Assembly: GCA_036426205.1 (NCBI GenBank)
Contig: CM071571.1
Span: 112,994,316 to 113,058,315, forward strand
Length of the DNA stretch: 64,000 bases
DNA from: Ascaphus truei
Lineage: Eukaryota > Chordata > Amphibia > Anura > Ascaphidae
Reading direction: 5' to 3'
Made by a program: the position numbers and the translations under genes. Under the pieces are notes generated by a model that was not told the origin of the DNA, did no database searches, and was given only the letters and a program-made list of their open reading frames with translations. Below are positions 1-9,719 of this stretch, piece by piece. The first letter of the stretch is position 1, and the number at the start of each line of letters is the position of its first letter.

Positions 1-1
1 T

Positions 2-1262
2 GGGAGATGGATTGTCCAGATATATTGATCTATATCTTCAACCGTTGGTACAAACATTACCTTCATTTCTATTGGATACCACCGATCTTTTGGTGACATT
101 GAAAGACTTTCATTAGTGTGATACGTACCTGGGTAACTATGGATGTGACATCCTTGTACACTATTATCAATCACACACATGGGATTCAAGCAGTTCAACA
201 CTTTCTTAATGTCTCTAATATTTCACCAGCACAGAGCACATTTTTGTTAGAGACAATATATTTTCTTCTGACACATAATTATTTTTTGTTTGATCACACA
301 TTTTATTTATAGACCTGGGGTGCCGCCATGGGCACTTCCTTTGCACCTTCCTACGCCAACTTATTTATGGGGTGGTGGGAAGCTGCACACATTTATAGTA
401 ACACTAACACCTAAAGAGATCACATTATTTTCTATCGGAGATATACAGTATCGATGATCTCATCCTCATCTGGGATGGAGATGAGACATCCGTATTATCC
501 TTTATCACGGCTTCAAATATAAATTCTTTCAATATTAATTTCACTCATGTTTCATCATCACCATATACACTATTTGGATGTATTATTATATATTGGTACA
601 GATTCACAGGTTCAGTCTGATTTATATATCAAAGAGAATAGCAGGAATGCCTATCTCAGAGCTGAGAGTGGACATTCACCAGCTCTTCTAAAAGGAATTG
701 CTAAAGGGCAATTTTTACGACTTAAAAGACTGTGTTCTGACCAATATTCTTTTGAAATTCAGTCACGGGACCTCATATCCAGATTTATCTCCAGAGGGTA
801 CAATAAATCAGATCTAGAGTTGGCATTTCAGCATGCAAACACAGTCAAGAGATCTGATTTACTAACAAAGAAAGGCAAGAACAAAAAACATTGGCATAGG
901 AATGTAGAGCATGACGGTGCAGATTCAAAAAAGATTTCTCCACTGTTCATTACTCAGTATAATCGTCAAGCCACCAAAATTAAACCATAATAAAAAAACA
1001 TTGGGATGTTTTGAAACTGGACAAAAGTTTGATACTATGAGTTTCACAGGGTCCTCGATTTGTTTTTACTAAAGAAAAAATATAGGTTCTAGGATTTCTC
1101 CTAGTCTTTTTGATTCTCACAAAACTAGATCAAAGTTTAATATACCCACTGTTTCTTTCAAATGTGGAAAATGTTCCATATGTTCATATATGCATCAGAT
1201 TAAAACCATAAAAAATATGAATACGAACCAGACACTTAGGAATAAGTCTTTCTTCAATTGCA
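2..1262 (+). pseudogene. PLE 'N2': reverse transcriptase part, interrupted
   Basis: Decayed reverse transcriptase of a Penelope-like element. It starts inside the RT at GDGLSRYIDLYLQPL, then shows motif A (VTMDVTSLYTIINHTHG, from about 134), motif B (WGAAMGTSFAPSYANLFMG, about 313-370) and the post-RT region (547-990, ending ITQYNRQATKIKP). A TAG stop at 310-312 lies just before motif B, and a small insertion near 445-455 breaks the frame at the catalytic YIDD-type motif (YRRY, then DDLILIW in another frame). The CxxC pair (CGKCSICSYM) lies near 1,160. Coding similarity stops at SFFNC (1,262), where element N1 begins, and resumes in the same sense at 5,247. Not functional. Confidence 0.88.
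1252..1262. repeat. Target site duplication, left copy (N1 in N2)
   Basis: The 11-bp word CTTCAATTGCA occurs here and at 5247-5257, exactly flanking the minus-strand PLE N1. Joining the N2 sequence across it gives continuous PLE protein (SFFNC then NTSYVVYL), so this is a target duplication and not chance. Confidence 0.85.
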
Positions 1263-1363
1263 GGAAAAGGGGTAAAGCGGTCCGTGGTTCACAGCAACTT
1301 CAGCAGCCAACGCATGGATGTCTAAAAAAACTTTATTGATCGCTAGCAGCAAACATCATGCAA

Positions 1364-1409
1364 CCACTCTAACGCGTTTCGTCCAGGCTATGGACTTTTT
1401 CAAAGAGTG
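1364..1409 (-). ncRNA. Degenerate hammerhead-ribozyme-like fold in N1 3' UTR
   Basis: On the minus strand: a 5-bp helix I candidate (ACTC with GAGT), a decayed CUGAUGA box (TTTGAAA), a 5-bp helix II (GTCCA with TGGAC), an intact GAAA box and a minimal helix III (AC-GC-GT) leading to GTTA. The arrangement is that of PLE type I hammerheads, but the first core box is lost, so self-cleavage is unlikely. Confidence 0.55.
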
Positions 1410-1942
1410 TTGATAGTGTATGGCATCCAAATAGATATAGGGAGTGGTGAGTGTATGCCACCAATAAGAACAGGGAACGTATTTGAACCTCACCTGTGGT
1501 AGATTAAACATTAAAGTGGATAACTATCTCAACAACACTCCCCATAGCAGTGGCTACCAACAAGGTAATTACAACATACACATAGAGAAGTTTAAAAACA
1601 AAACAGAACATATAATGAATAAAGTTAAAAACACAACTACTGATGTTTTAAGTTACCAGCGTCATTATTATTATATAAAGCTATATCAAATAATGGAAGA
1701 ATATAGATGTTTAACAAAGAAATTCATATATCAGGTACTCATAAAATGTATTACCAATACCAAGATCCACCTTAAAGGAATATAAACATTTTATCAATTG
1801 TTCACATAATTCATATATACATGGATACAGTGGCAACCGCATGACAGACGGTAACATAATATGTCACCTCCCAGATCACAATGTAATTGGGTGAACACTG
1901 TGAACACCCCCCCCAAAAAAAAAAAAAAAAAAAAAAGGGCCA

Positions 1943-4657
1943 TTACCCCATCAGGAAGTGTTTCAGTTCCCACTCCTGATTGATGCCGGCCGGATGGAGT
2001 GTGTTCAGAGTGTACACCCAATACATTTCTTGTTTATTTAATACCCCTTCTCTATGGCCTCCTCTAGCGTTACAAGGGATATGTTCAATTGCCATATAGG
2101 AAAAATTAGCTATTCCCCCTTTGGGACATCTGGAGAAGTGTCTGGGGACAGGGTGAGATACATCATTCTTTTTAATAAGCCTGACATGCTCAGCAATGCG
2201 GGTCTTAACTGGCCGAATGGTTCGTCCCACATACATTTTTATACAACCACATCTCAAAAGATAAATGGTATAGGATGTATTACAATTCAAAAATTCTTTA
2301 ATAAAATATTTTTTTCCATAAATTGCAGTTTGAACAAATTTTGTACTATAAACATATTTACACATGGAACAATTTCCACATGCATAAAAACCTTTAGGAA
2401 TATTACCAATTCTTTTAAGATCAGTTTTAGTTTGGAAGTGACTTGGCGAGAGGTGTGATGCTAGTGTTTTAGCCCTACGGAATGAAAATTTTGGTCCCTT
2501 CATGGTAAACTCAGCAATATCCTTATCAAGGGACAGGGTGTGCCAATGTTTATGCACAATGTCGCATATAAGCTTGGATTGGCGACTATAAGTGGTGATG
2601 AATAATGGACTCATATCACTATACTTGTTCTTAGATTGTGTGTAACCCTTATGATGTTTGTCTTTTTTCTTTTTATCAAGGATTCCAGGGCGATCCAAGG
2701 TCATAGCGTACTCATATGCTGTCTTGATATCTGTATATTTGTTACCCCTGGCTTGGAATCTCTCAAATAATGCTTGTGACTGCAAAGAGAAATTCTCATC
2801 ATCGGAACATATCCGTCTCAACCTTACAAATTGGGCCCTCGGAATACTTTTGATTAAAGATTGTGGATGACAACTTTTGGCTGACAGTAGTGTGTTCCGG
2901 GAGTTTGGCTTGCGAAATATGTCGGTTTGGATTAGCATGTCATGGTCTATGTAAAGGAGCAGGTCCAGATAATTGATGCAATTTATGTTTTGTTCATAAG
3001 TGAATTTAATGTTAACATTATTGATATTGAGTGTATTTATAAATGCTACAAGTGATGATTCATCGCCGTCCCATATAATAATGAGATCGTCGATGAATCT
3101 TTTATAATAAATAATTTGTGAACGATAAGAATTATTACTGTGGTATATATATTGTGCTTCCCATAACCCCATGAATAAGTTTGCATATGATGGTGAAAAA
3201 CTTGTGCCCATTGCAGTGCCTAATAATTGTAAATAAAAACGTGAATCAAATAAAAAATAATTGTGAGTTAATAAAAATTTAATAGATTCTAATAGAAAAG
3301 TGCAAAGTGAAGTGGACAGATGTGATAATTGTAAAAAGTGCGTGATAGCTAATAACCCGTGATCGTGATTAATGATGGAATACAGAGAGATCACGTCAAG
3401 GGTGACCCATCTGTATACCTTTTTCCAGACCAGGTCCTTTACATCTACCATGAGGTCCGTGGAATCCTTAATGAATGACGGTAATGTCAGTACCAATGGT
3501 TTGAGATAGGAGTCCACATACCGTGATAACCCATCTCCCAAAGATCCAATACCTGCCACTATAGGACGACCAGGAGGGTCAACCAGTGACTTATGGATCT
3601 TCGGGAGATGGTGGAATACCGGAATCACGGGATGTGGACTCCTCAAAAATTCAATCTCATGTTTGTCTAATGTACAAAGTATCTTTCCAAATTCAATAAT
3701 TTCATCAAGTTGACAAATAAAGTCCTGTGTTGGATCCTTTTTAAGAAGTTTATACTGATCCGGATTCCCTAGCTGCCGTAGTGCCTCCTGTTTGTATTGT
3801 AGGGTGGATAGAACCACAAGGGCTCCACCTTTATCAGCATTTCTAAACATAATGTCTTTGTTATGTTTCAAAGTGTCTAGTTCATGAATCTCTGTGTATG
3901 TCAGGTTATTGGCATGCATAGATGAGCAGGAGAAACCTTTAGATAAAATTTGAAGGTCTCTTTCTACCAACCTCTCAAATGCCGTAATGAAAGGCCCCCT
4001 ATTGGCATTGGGGCAGAAGATAGACTTCTTTTTAAATCCTGAGGAATGGGTGCCAAAGAAAGGTTGGGAGAAAGCGTTGATTTCTTCGCCTTGCTGCTCA
4101 AGTAATGCGTCCAAGTCTGATAATACACAGGTTTCCTGGAAGGTATCAAGAGAAATGTTAGTTAAGGCATCATTAGTAACAATATTAGGTAGTACAACAT
4201 CAGTATTGGGTAATACAACATCATTATCAGAGTCAGACAAGTTATTAGTTTGAAAATGTCCTCTTGATATAAAAAACTTTTTTAAGGATAATTTGCGAGT
4301 GAACCTTTGAAGGTCAATCACTGTCTGGAACAGGTGGAAGTCCTGAACCGGGGCAAAACCCAGTCCCTTGCTTAATAGAGATAATTGTGCATGGGAGAGC
4401 TCCACCCCTGAGAGATTAATGACATTATTATCACACTCATCTATGTGTACTTCTTTCTTTTGGTCTCCCGCGAGTTTCCACGTTTTCTCCGCGATTGTCT
4501 GGTTCGCGGCGTGATCGTGTTCCTGTGGATAAAAAAGAAGACGAAGAGGGAGCCTGTTCCTGATTTTTTGATCTGGCCCCATTAGATGTGATGGATGACC
4601 TGCTGTCGCTCCTAGATCTCCCATGGTTATCCAGTATACTCTCAGTAGAACCTTCAA
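1943..4657 (-). CDS. PLE N1 ORF2: reverse transcriptase with C-terminal GIY-YIG endonuclease
   Basis: Open for 904 codons. It copies PLE RNA at a nick made by its own endonuclease (family knowledge). Visible domains: PLE N-region from about residue 72 (NNVINLSGVELSHAQLSLLS, then KGLGFAPV); RT motifs GRPIVAGIGSL, motif A VTLDVISLY (about residue 420), motif B GTAMGTSFSPSYANLFMGLW, motif C FIDDLIIIW (about residue 519) with both aspartates intact, and YLDLLLYID; Cys linker CGNCSMC; GIY-YIG module IYLLRCGCIKMYVGRTIRP (about residues 794-812) ending ELKHFLMG. The first roughly 70 residues overlap ORF1 in another frame and look unlike PLE protein, so the listed Met is only the first in the frame. 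Expression probably needs frameshifting or reinitiation. Confidence 0.9.
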   Translation of the reverse strand: MKVLLRVYWITMGDLGATAGHPSHLMGPDQKIRNRLPLRLLFYPQEHDHAANQTIAEKTWKLAGDQKKEVHIDECDNNVINLSGVELSHAQLSLLSKGLGFAPVQDFHLFQTVIDLQRFTRKLSLKKFFISRGHFQTNNLSDSDNDVVLPNTDVVLPNIVTNDALTNISLDTFQETCVLSDLDALLEQQGEEINAFSQPFFGTHSSGFKKKSIFCPNANRGPFITAFERLVERDLQILSKGFSCSSMHANNLTYTEIHELDTLKHNKDIMFRNADKGGALVVLSTLQYKQEALRQLGNPDQYKLLKKDPTQDFICQLDEIIEFGKILCTLDKHEIEFLRSPHPVIPVFHHLPKIHKSLVDPPGRPIVAGIGSLGDGLSRYVDSYLKPLVLTLPSFIKDSTDLMVDVKDLVWKKVYRWVTLDVISLYSIINHDHGLLAITHFLQLSHLSTSLCTFLLESIKFLLTHNYFLFDSRFYLQLLGTAMGTSFSPSYANLFMGLWEAQYIYHSNNSYRSQIIYYKRFIDDLIIIWDGDESSLVAFINTLNINNVNIKFTYEQNINCINYLDLLLYIDHDMLIQTDIFRKPNSRNTLLSAKSCHPQSLIKSIPRAQFVRLRRICSDDENFSLQSQALFERFQARGNKYTDIKTAYEYAMTLDRPGILDKKKKDKHHKGYTQSKNKYSDMSPLFITTYSRQSKLICDIVHKHWHTLSLDKDIAEFTMKGPKFSFRRAKTLASHLSPSHFQTKTDLKRIGNIPKGFYACGNCSMCKYVYSTKFVQTAIYGKKYFIKEFLNCNTSYTIYLLRCGCIKMYVGRTIRPVKTRIAEHVRLIKKNDVSHPVPRHFSRCPKGGIANFSYMAIEHIPCNARGGHREGVLNKQEMYWVYTLNTLHPAGINQEWELKHFLMG

Positions 4658-5246
4658 AAGATACAGAGTGAGATCTCAATTCGCACTCTGAGTAATCTGA
4701 CTCATCACCTGAGTTGTCAGCTGATCTTCCCTTTAAGATAGATTTATTAGGGTTGCTTTTAGACCATCCTTTGGATTGAGGCTTAAACCCCCTTGCTGTA
4801 TTGGATCCCACATTCTCTCTTGTTTGTGGTTTCTGCCAACAATAAATTTGTCCTTTTATGTAATCTACACGGTCTCGTTCGAACTTGCTGTGTTTTTTGT
4901 CACTTATTGTGTCCTCTATGGTCTCAATATTAGTCAGCAGGGTTTTGTCGTTTTTTATAAATTGATCCATTTTAGTAAATGGTTTCAAGTTATTCCTCAA
5001 GAGGTTTATTTCCAGCATTAACTGCTCCTTTTCTTTTGACTTCTGCTGAATAATTAGTTCCATTAGCTTTAGGGAACATTGGTTTAGAGTATCAGTCCAG
5101 TCCTGCTCGAATTGCATATTGGTAAAGCCAAATGTTGGTGTCTTTTTTATTCGCAAACCTCGTGGTATTCTTTTACATCTAATATAGTTGTTCAGTGAGG
5201 TAATGTCCCACCATAGGCGTATGTTCAGCATCAACAGTCTTTCTAG
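4437..5246 (-). CDS. PLE N1 ORF1: basic, RS-rich N-terminal protein (5'-truncated)
   Basis: The frame has no stop from 5261 to 4437, but sequence upstream of 5246 is flanking N2, so the true start is lost. It holds a helical N-part (NYIRCKRIPRGLRIKKTPT), a Lys/Glu-rich probable coiled coil (IIQQKSKEKEQLMLEINLLR), then a Ser/Arg/Asp-rich low-complexity tail (SRSDSRSS, TGTRSRREPDNRGENVETRG). PLE-A at 52.9-54.0 kb has the matching order (KKIPRG, then basic RS-rich tail). It may bind nucleic acid or oligomerise, which is inferred from composition only. It overlaps ORF2 by 221 nt; ORF2 is at +1 relative to this frame. Confidence 0.7.
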   Translation of the reverse strand, partial: LERLLMLNIRLWWDITSLNNYIRCKRIPRGLRIKKTPTFGFTNMQFEQDWTDTLNQCSLKLMELIIQQKSKEKEQLMLEINLLRNNLKPFTKMDQFIKNDKTLLTNIETIEDTISDKKHSKFERDRVDYIKGQIYCWQKPQTRENVGSNTARGFKPQSKGWSKSNPNKSILKGRSADNSGDESDYSECELRSHSVSFEGSTESILDNHGRSRSDSRSSITSNGARSKNQEQAPSSSSFLSTGTRSRREPDNRGENVETRGRPKERSTHR

Positions 5247-5257
5247 CTTCAATTGCA
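5247..5257. repeat. Target site duplication, right copy (N1 in N2)
   Basis: Second copy of CTTCAATTGCA (first at 1252-1262). It marks the 5' edge of minus-strand N1 and the point where N2 coding sequence resumes. Confidence 0.85.
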
Positions 5258-5589
5258 ACACATCTTATGTGGTTTATTTAATACGCTGTGCATGCGGTAT
5301 GGGATATGTGGGTCGGACTATCCGACCTTTGAGATCCAGGATTTTGGAGCATCTTAGATCTATCAGACACAATGATTTAAGATTCCCAGTATCTCGCCAT
5401 TGGACACAGTGTAGTTTAGGCAACCCACAGACATTTACATTCTCTGTGTTAGAACATATTCCATCACACATCAGAGGAGGTAATAGGATAGCTCAATTGA
5501 ATAGACGAGAAATGTTTTGGATTGCCTCATTGAGAACGGTGGCACCAGATGGCATAAACATAGACTGGGAACTGCATAATTTTTTGTAA
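5247..5589 (+). pseudogene. PLE 'N2': GIY-YIG endonuclease part
   Basis: Continuation of the RT fragment at 2-1262. The frame is open to the TAA at 5587-5589. The GIY-YIG signature is VVYLIRCACGMGYVGRTIRP, followed by RSRILEHLRSIRHND, the conserved RGGNRIAQLNRREMFWIASL block and the family C-terminus DGINIDWELHNFL. This domain would nick target DNA. It is intact as a domain, but cut from its RT by N1, so it is not translated as a PLE protein. Confidence 0.88.
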
Positions 5590-6188
5590 ATGCTAATGAA
5601 ATTATCTTTTAATATTGATGTAATTTCAACATTGCTCTCTTTATACTAATGATGGAGATATAATCAAATACATACACTTTGAATGGATATATGTCTTTAT
5701 TAGTTACCGTGAGTTCACATTGTGATATGTGTCATTGATTTTCACGTCATTATTATAGATATACCAATGTATATACCGTATATAGAAATATCTAATTGAC
5801 TAAATTTATTGATTTTGTTATATTTTCCATTTTGGGATATGTGGATCACTTTTAGTAGGTATTATCCTTCTAATATAGCTCATAAGTTACATTATACCTT
5901 TATATTATGGGGTATTATTGTATCAAATAGTTGTGTGTCCTGAGTTACAGGTTGTGCCTTCACATTGTTTTTAATTTTTTTCTGCATATGTACTGTACAC
6001 TTGGTTTGTCTGTTGCATTCGTGTATTAATATATTTTTTCTGTTTGCTTTTTTCAGTTTTCATTTTATTTTATTATATTTTTCTTATTTTTGTCTATTTA
6101 CGATGTTATTTGTAGTTTATTACTACTGTGATAGGTCTGTGGGATTCACCCCTCCCTCCCATCGCGTCTATCCAACCAAGTTTACCAT

Positions 6189-6520
6189 TCTAGCACTTTG
6201 GTGTGCTTCACTGCGATTGGCTGGGGGCGCGTGATGTGCGCTGGTGGGGCGTCTCGCCGTTTGTGTTTGCAGGACTCTTTCCTCCCTCTCATGCCTTCCC
6301 TTCACCTATGTTTTTCATCCGGGCACTTCTTTGTGTTCCGTGGTGATTGGGGGTGGGGGCGTGATGTCGGGGGTGGAATATCTCGCGATGCTGCTGCGGG
6401 ATTCCCTTCTCCCTCTCGGACCGTCCCTCCAGCTATTTTGTATCATCCTGGCACTTCTGTGTACTTTGCATTGATTGGCTGTGACGTCGTAATGTGAGGG
6501 GGTGGGACATCTTGACGGCT
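6189..6520 (+). repeat. About 130-bp tandem repeat, 2.5 units
   Basis: Units start near 6,189, 6,319 and 6,449. Each opens with a GCACTT-TGTG word, then GATTGG (an inverted CCAAT box), a GTGATGTG-like word and a GGTGG(G)-ATCTCG word. Units 1 and 2 also share CTCCCTCTC and CATCC ends; unit 3 is partial. Regularly spaced CCAAT/GC-like boxes would fit a promoter-type terminal repeat, but that function is inferred. Confidence 0.7.
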
Positions 6521-6548
6521 ATATCCAGCAAACAAATTATTAAATGAA

Positions 6549-6595
6549 TTACTCTTTGACAAAGCGCTGCACAAGTGCGAAATGTGTTAGAGGAT
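6549..6595 (+). ncRNA. Degenerate hammerhead-like fold, N2 3' end
   Basis: Sequence order CTCTTTGACAA, AGCGC...GTGC helix, GAAA, then TGTGTTAGAG. It keeps the GAAA box and a CTCT/AGAG helix I, but the CUGAUGA box is mutated (TTTGACA). It lies where a PLE ribozyme should be. Probably inactive. Confidence 0.45.
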
Positions 6596-6869
6596 CACTT
6601 GGCCCACCTGTATGTTCCTGTGTATTTCCCTCATGGATTAAAATTACCTTGTTTTAACGGCACTTAATGGTTTGGTCCCCAATTTTTGCTGCTGTGCTCT
6701 TCTGGTTCCTTGCATCCAGCTGAACCAACTAGGAACCTCTTGTATCTAGAAGACAAACATGGTGCAATTACCGCTGATATAAAATTTATTAAAATAACAT
6801 AAAAAAACACCACACAAAAAAATCTACTCGCCACCTAGTACCAAACGTGTGCTGCTTGGGCCAATATTT

Positions 6870-6922
6870 ACTCGCCCGGGGGTTAAATCCACTCGCCCGG
6901 GGGTTAAATCCACTCGCCCGGG
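6870..6922. repeat. 21-22-bp tandem repeat, 2.5 units
   Basis: The word ACTCGCCCGGGGGTTAAATC recurs from 6870 and 6891, followed by a truncated third unit ending in CCGGGGCGAG. Confidence 0.8.
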
Positions 6923-7128
6923 GCGAGCAAATGTATAGGTTTGTCGAACACTGCACATTTGCAATGTGATGGTTGAACCATCTACAACGTGCTGTCCGCA
7001 GCCTGTAAGTTCCAAGTTCATGCACTAGTATCTGGGGTTGGATCCCTCCCTCCTTCTCGCGGCCGCGACTCCAACTAGATCCTCCCCCCAATGGCAAAAC
7101 TACTGGGCTGCTGATCTCTTCCTACCTC

Positions 7129-7175
7129 CACCCTATGCGTTTCGTAACAATCGCGTTACTTTGTCGGGGTGTGGA
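7129..7175 (-). ncRNA. Degenerate hammerhead-like fold
   Basis: On the minus strand: helix I CACCC with GGGTG, first box decayed to CGACAAA, helix II GTAAC with GTTAC (6-nt loop), GAAA box intact, then CGCATA. Both helices are perfect although the first core box is lost. It probably marks an old PLE terminal repeat, but no PLE coding sequence is attached. Confidence 0.5.
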
Positions 7176-8204
7176 GCTTAGATGTGGACTTTAACTATAC
7201 AGTATATAGCCTGAAGCCTTAACTAGGTCTTCACCTGATAGGACCATGGAGTCTAATAACTTGCATCACAAAAATCAGCTAGTGGGCGTCCCCTCTCCTC
7301 GTGTCACAGCAATGACGCCGTGATATGCAAATGAGGTCCACCCCCTGTGACGTGTATCACATCCCATAGGCTTCCGGACCAATCTAAGATCCAATAGAAT
7401 AGCAAAAATACATGCCCCCTCCCTGTGCACACAAAACAGATTAAGCCATAGCAAAGTACTAACCCCATTCCTAATGATCTGTAGAGGACCCTTGTTCTTC
7501 CACAGACTAACCTATATGGGCAGAATAATTTAATATAAACAGGTAAATAGAGCTTACCCTCAGTTACTCAACTATAAAAACCCATGTGTTACACACTTTT
7601 GATAAAGCTACCGAAAGTACACTCACTAATAAGGAAATGTACTCACATCTGCAGCATGACAAAACATTCTACTACTGTACACTATTGGAAGTACATTCAC
7701 TAATAAGAAAATGCACTTCCATCTACAGTATAACAAAACATTCTGCTGCACTGGATTCCTGAAATATACAGATGGTATAACAAAGAAACAATAACACATG
7801 CTCCTTCTAAAACATAAAATTAAAAATTAAGCAGCTATAAATATAGCCAGAACTTTAAGACAACTATATACAAACACTTAATAAAATAAAATAAACTGCC
7901 CTAGACTCCATTTTTCTTTCACCCTCCCCATCCTTTCTGATGGAAGGACTGGTATTCTCTGTGATATTTTGGGCCAGGACTTTATTGTTTGTTTGTTCAT
8001 ATTGTTGGTAGAAGTCGCTGGATAGACTTGTTATATATTGTTCTTAGGCTGCCATCTCACAATTCATGTATGGTTGCATTTGGGATTTTATCACATTTTT
8101 ATTGGATTCATATTTGAGGTATATTATCACTTATTATTATTTTTACATTGCAATTATCACGTTGTAGTTTTAAGTTGAGTGCACTGTGTAGAATATATTT
8201 TTAT

Positions 8205-8938
8205 AGCACAAGATAAATGGGTGGAGCTCCTTTCATGGGCCGAATTCACTCACAACTCACTCAAAAATGAGTCCACCCAAGAATCCCCCTTTTTTGTAAA
8301 CTATGGGTTTCATCCGGCACATCTCCCTTTCTCCTCTACTTCCTCCGGAGTCCTGGCAGCCGATACCAGGATCAATTCTCTCCAGAACTCTTGGAGGAGG
8401 ATTCAAAGAACTCTCCAAGTGGCTGTCCATAGACAGAAGACACAGGCGGACCGACATCGCCAAAAGGCACCCAACGTTAAACCAGGAGACAAGGTGTGCC
8501 TATCTTGAAGAAACATAAGACTGACTCCTGCATTCAAATTTGCTCCAAGGTTCCTGAGTCTGTTCACCATTCTGGAGCGGGTCAATCCTGTGGCCTATCA
8601 TTTACAGCTGCCCCTGTCTATGAAGATTCCGTCAGTATTCCATATTTCGCTATTAAAACCCGTATTTCGAAGTTCTCAATTCCCTGACATCTCCCCTAGA
8701 CCACCACCGGTCATCGTACAGGGCCAAGAAGAATTTGAAATTCAATGTATCATCGATTCCAGGTACTCCAGGGGAACCATCCAATTCCTGGTGCATTGAA
8801 AGGGCTTCGGACCCGAAGAACGCTCCTGGGTACCACAGAATCAAATTCACGCTCCCGGCTTGTTGAGGTGATTCCATGCCAGGTTTCCGCAAAAGCCTTA
8901 TGGGAAGCATCCTGTGGCCAATACTCAACGGGGGGTAC
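8205..8938 (+). pseudogene. Ty3/Gypsy chromovirus: integrase end and chromodomain
   Basis: The 3' end of a pol gene. The first segment (8205-8508) reads QDKWVELLSWAEFTHNSLKN, then SPFFVNYGFHP and KAPNVKPGDKVCLS, the C-terminal part of a vertebrate Gypsy integrase. After a frameshift near 8,505 the frame continues (FKFAPRFLSLFTI, NPVAYHLQLPLSMKIPSVFH, ISLLKPV). A chromodomain-like block follows (FEIQCIIDSRYSRGTIQFLV, then a stop where W is expected, KGFGPEERSWVP). The chromodomain would bind modified histones to direct integration (family knowledge). The 5' part is missing. Stops and frameshifts make it inactive. Confidence 0.85.
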
Positions 8939-9709
8939 TGTAAGGAATCGGGCCTCTTTACCTGGCTCCATGCTGTAACCTACGTTGGTACTGGTGTTTA
9001 CGCGCACCCCCACTCTGGTTACAGAGCGCGTGCACATGTGTAGTTCTTATGTCAGTGCCACAGAGCTTGGCTCCAACCCCCGGATGTGCCTCACTCTTCC
9101 AGCGCACGGCGCGCTCGCGTGATGCCGCGACCGTCCCCCCGTTGCATGGCAAGTGATCGTCATGCCCCTTGTCTCCTGCACCTATCGTGGCTCCCGCTGG
9201 GCCACGCCTCCACTCTGCCCCCTGCCTGATTGGATCCCTGGCTGTACTTATACTCTGCTCTAGCTCTCAGTCATTGCTGAGCATAACCAGTCGTAGCCTT
9301 GTGCTGAATCCTTGTTGTGCCTTGCCTCTACCTTGCCTTTGCCTTGTCTGGTCTTACAGTTTTGTCTCCACGTGTACCGACCCGGCTTGTAAGTGAACCC
9401 TTCAGGATGTCGACCTCGGCTTGAACTCTACTATGAATACTTCTCCAACTCTTGAACACGGCTCCACGGATTTCGACTACTCTAACTTCTACAATCCTAG
9501 ACCACGGCTTAACGGACTTCTACTACGCTGCTCTGTATAACCCAAGACCCCGGCAAATATACGGATTAACCCTCTCTCTCCAACCCAGACCCGGCTATGC
9601 TGACAATCCGCCTTCCAGGCACTCCTCCGCTGCTGTGGGTGTGTTGCTCTAAATCTTCCCACCTCAGTCCCGGGTCTGGTCTTGTTTGTGGGTTCGCGCA
9701 AGCGTTACA
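8939..9709 (+). mobile_element. 3' LTR of the Gypsy chromovirus
   Basis: Directly after a purine tract (ACGGGGGGTAC) the sequence begins TGTAAGGAATCGG and can be followed to GCAAGCGTTACA, giving TG...CA ends and about 771 bp. The placement after the chromodomain fits a 3' LTR. No second LTR is in the window, so the right end is inferred from the CA terminus only. Confidence 0.6.
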
Positions 9710-9719
9710 ATGCTCTAGT

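Larger units (their letters stand above)
1263..5246 (-). mobile_element. PLE 'N1' (Neptune-type), 5'-truncated insertion inside N2
   Basis: A 3,984-bp PLE insertion on the minus strand with an 11-bp target duplication. Read on the minus strand it begins inside ORF1 (LERLLMLNIRLWWDITSLNN), so it is 5'-truncated, as is common for target-primed reverse transcription. It carries the rest of ORF1, an overlapping ORF2 (RT plus GIY-YIG) and about 680 bp of 3' UTR with a hammerhead-like fold near 1,364-1,409. A C8-A23 tract at about 1,907-1,936 lies in the UTR. The order RT, CxxC...CxxC linker, endonuclease matches Neptune-type PLEs of vertebrates (known family). Long open frames suggest a fairly young copy. 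Confidence 0.88.
5590..6660 (+). other. N2 3' UTR / terminal region
   Basis: No coding potential. T-rich to about 6,120, then GC-richer with a 130-bp tandem repeat (6189-6520), then a degenerate hammerhead-like fold (6549-6595). The order endonuclease stop, UTR, ribozyme-like fold is the same as in PLE-A and PLE-B further right. The 3' limit of the element is not clear; I see no target duplication. Confidence 0.5.
6661..8204. other. Non-coding stretch with small repeats
   Basis: No supported gene. It contains a short tandem array (6870-6922), a hammerhead-like fold (7129-7175) and AT-rich sequence; two near-identical lines around 7,610 and 7,690 (AGTACA-TCACTAATAAG-AAATG words) form a loose direct repeat about 80 bp apart. 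Confidence 0.5.

Noticed and set aside
3987..4253. Plus-strand frame opposite N1 ORF2
   Set aside because: Shadow of the long RT frame on the other strand.
5965..6497. Overlapping 76-99-codon frames in the N2 3' region as small proteins
   Set aside because: They follow the 130-bp repeat period and have no recognisable content.
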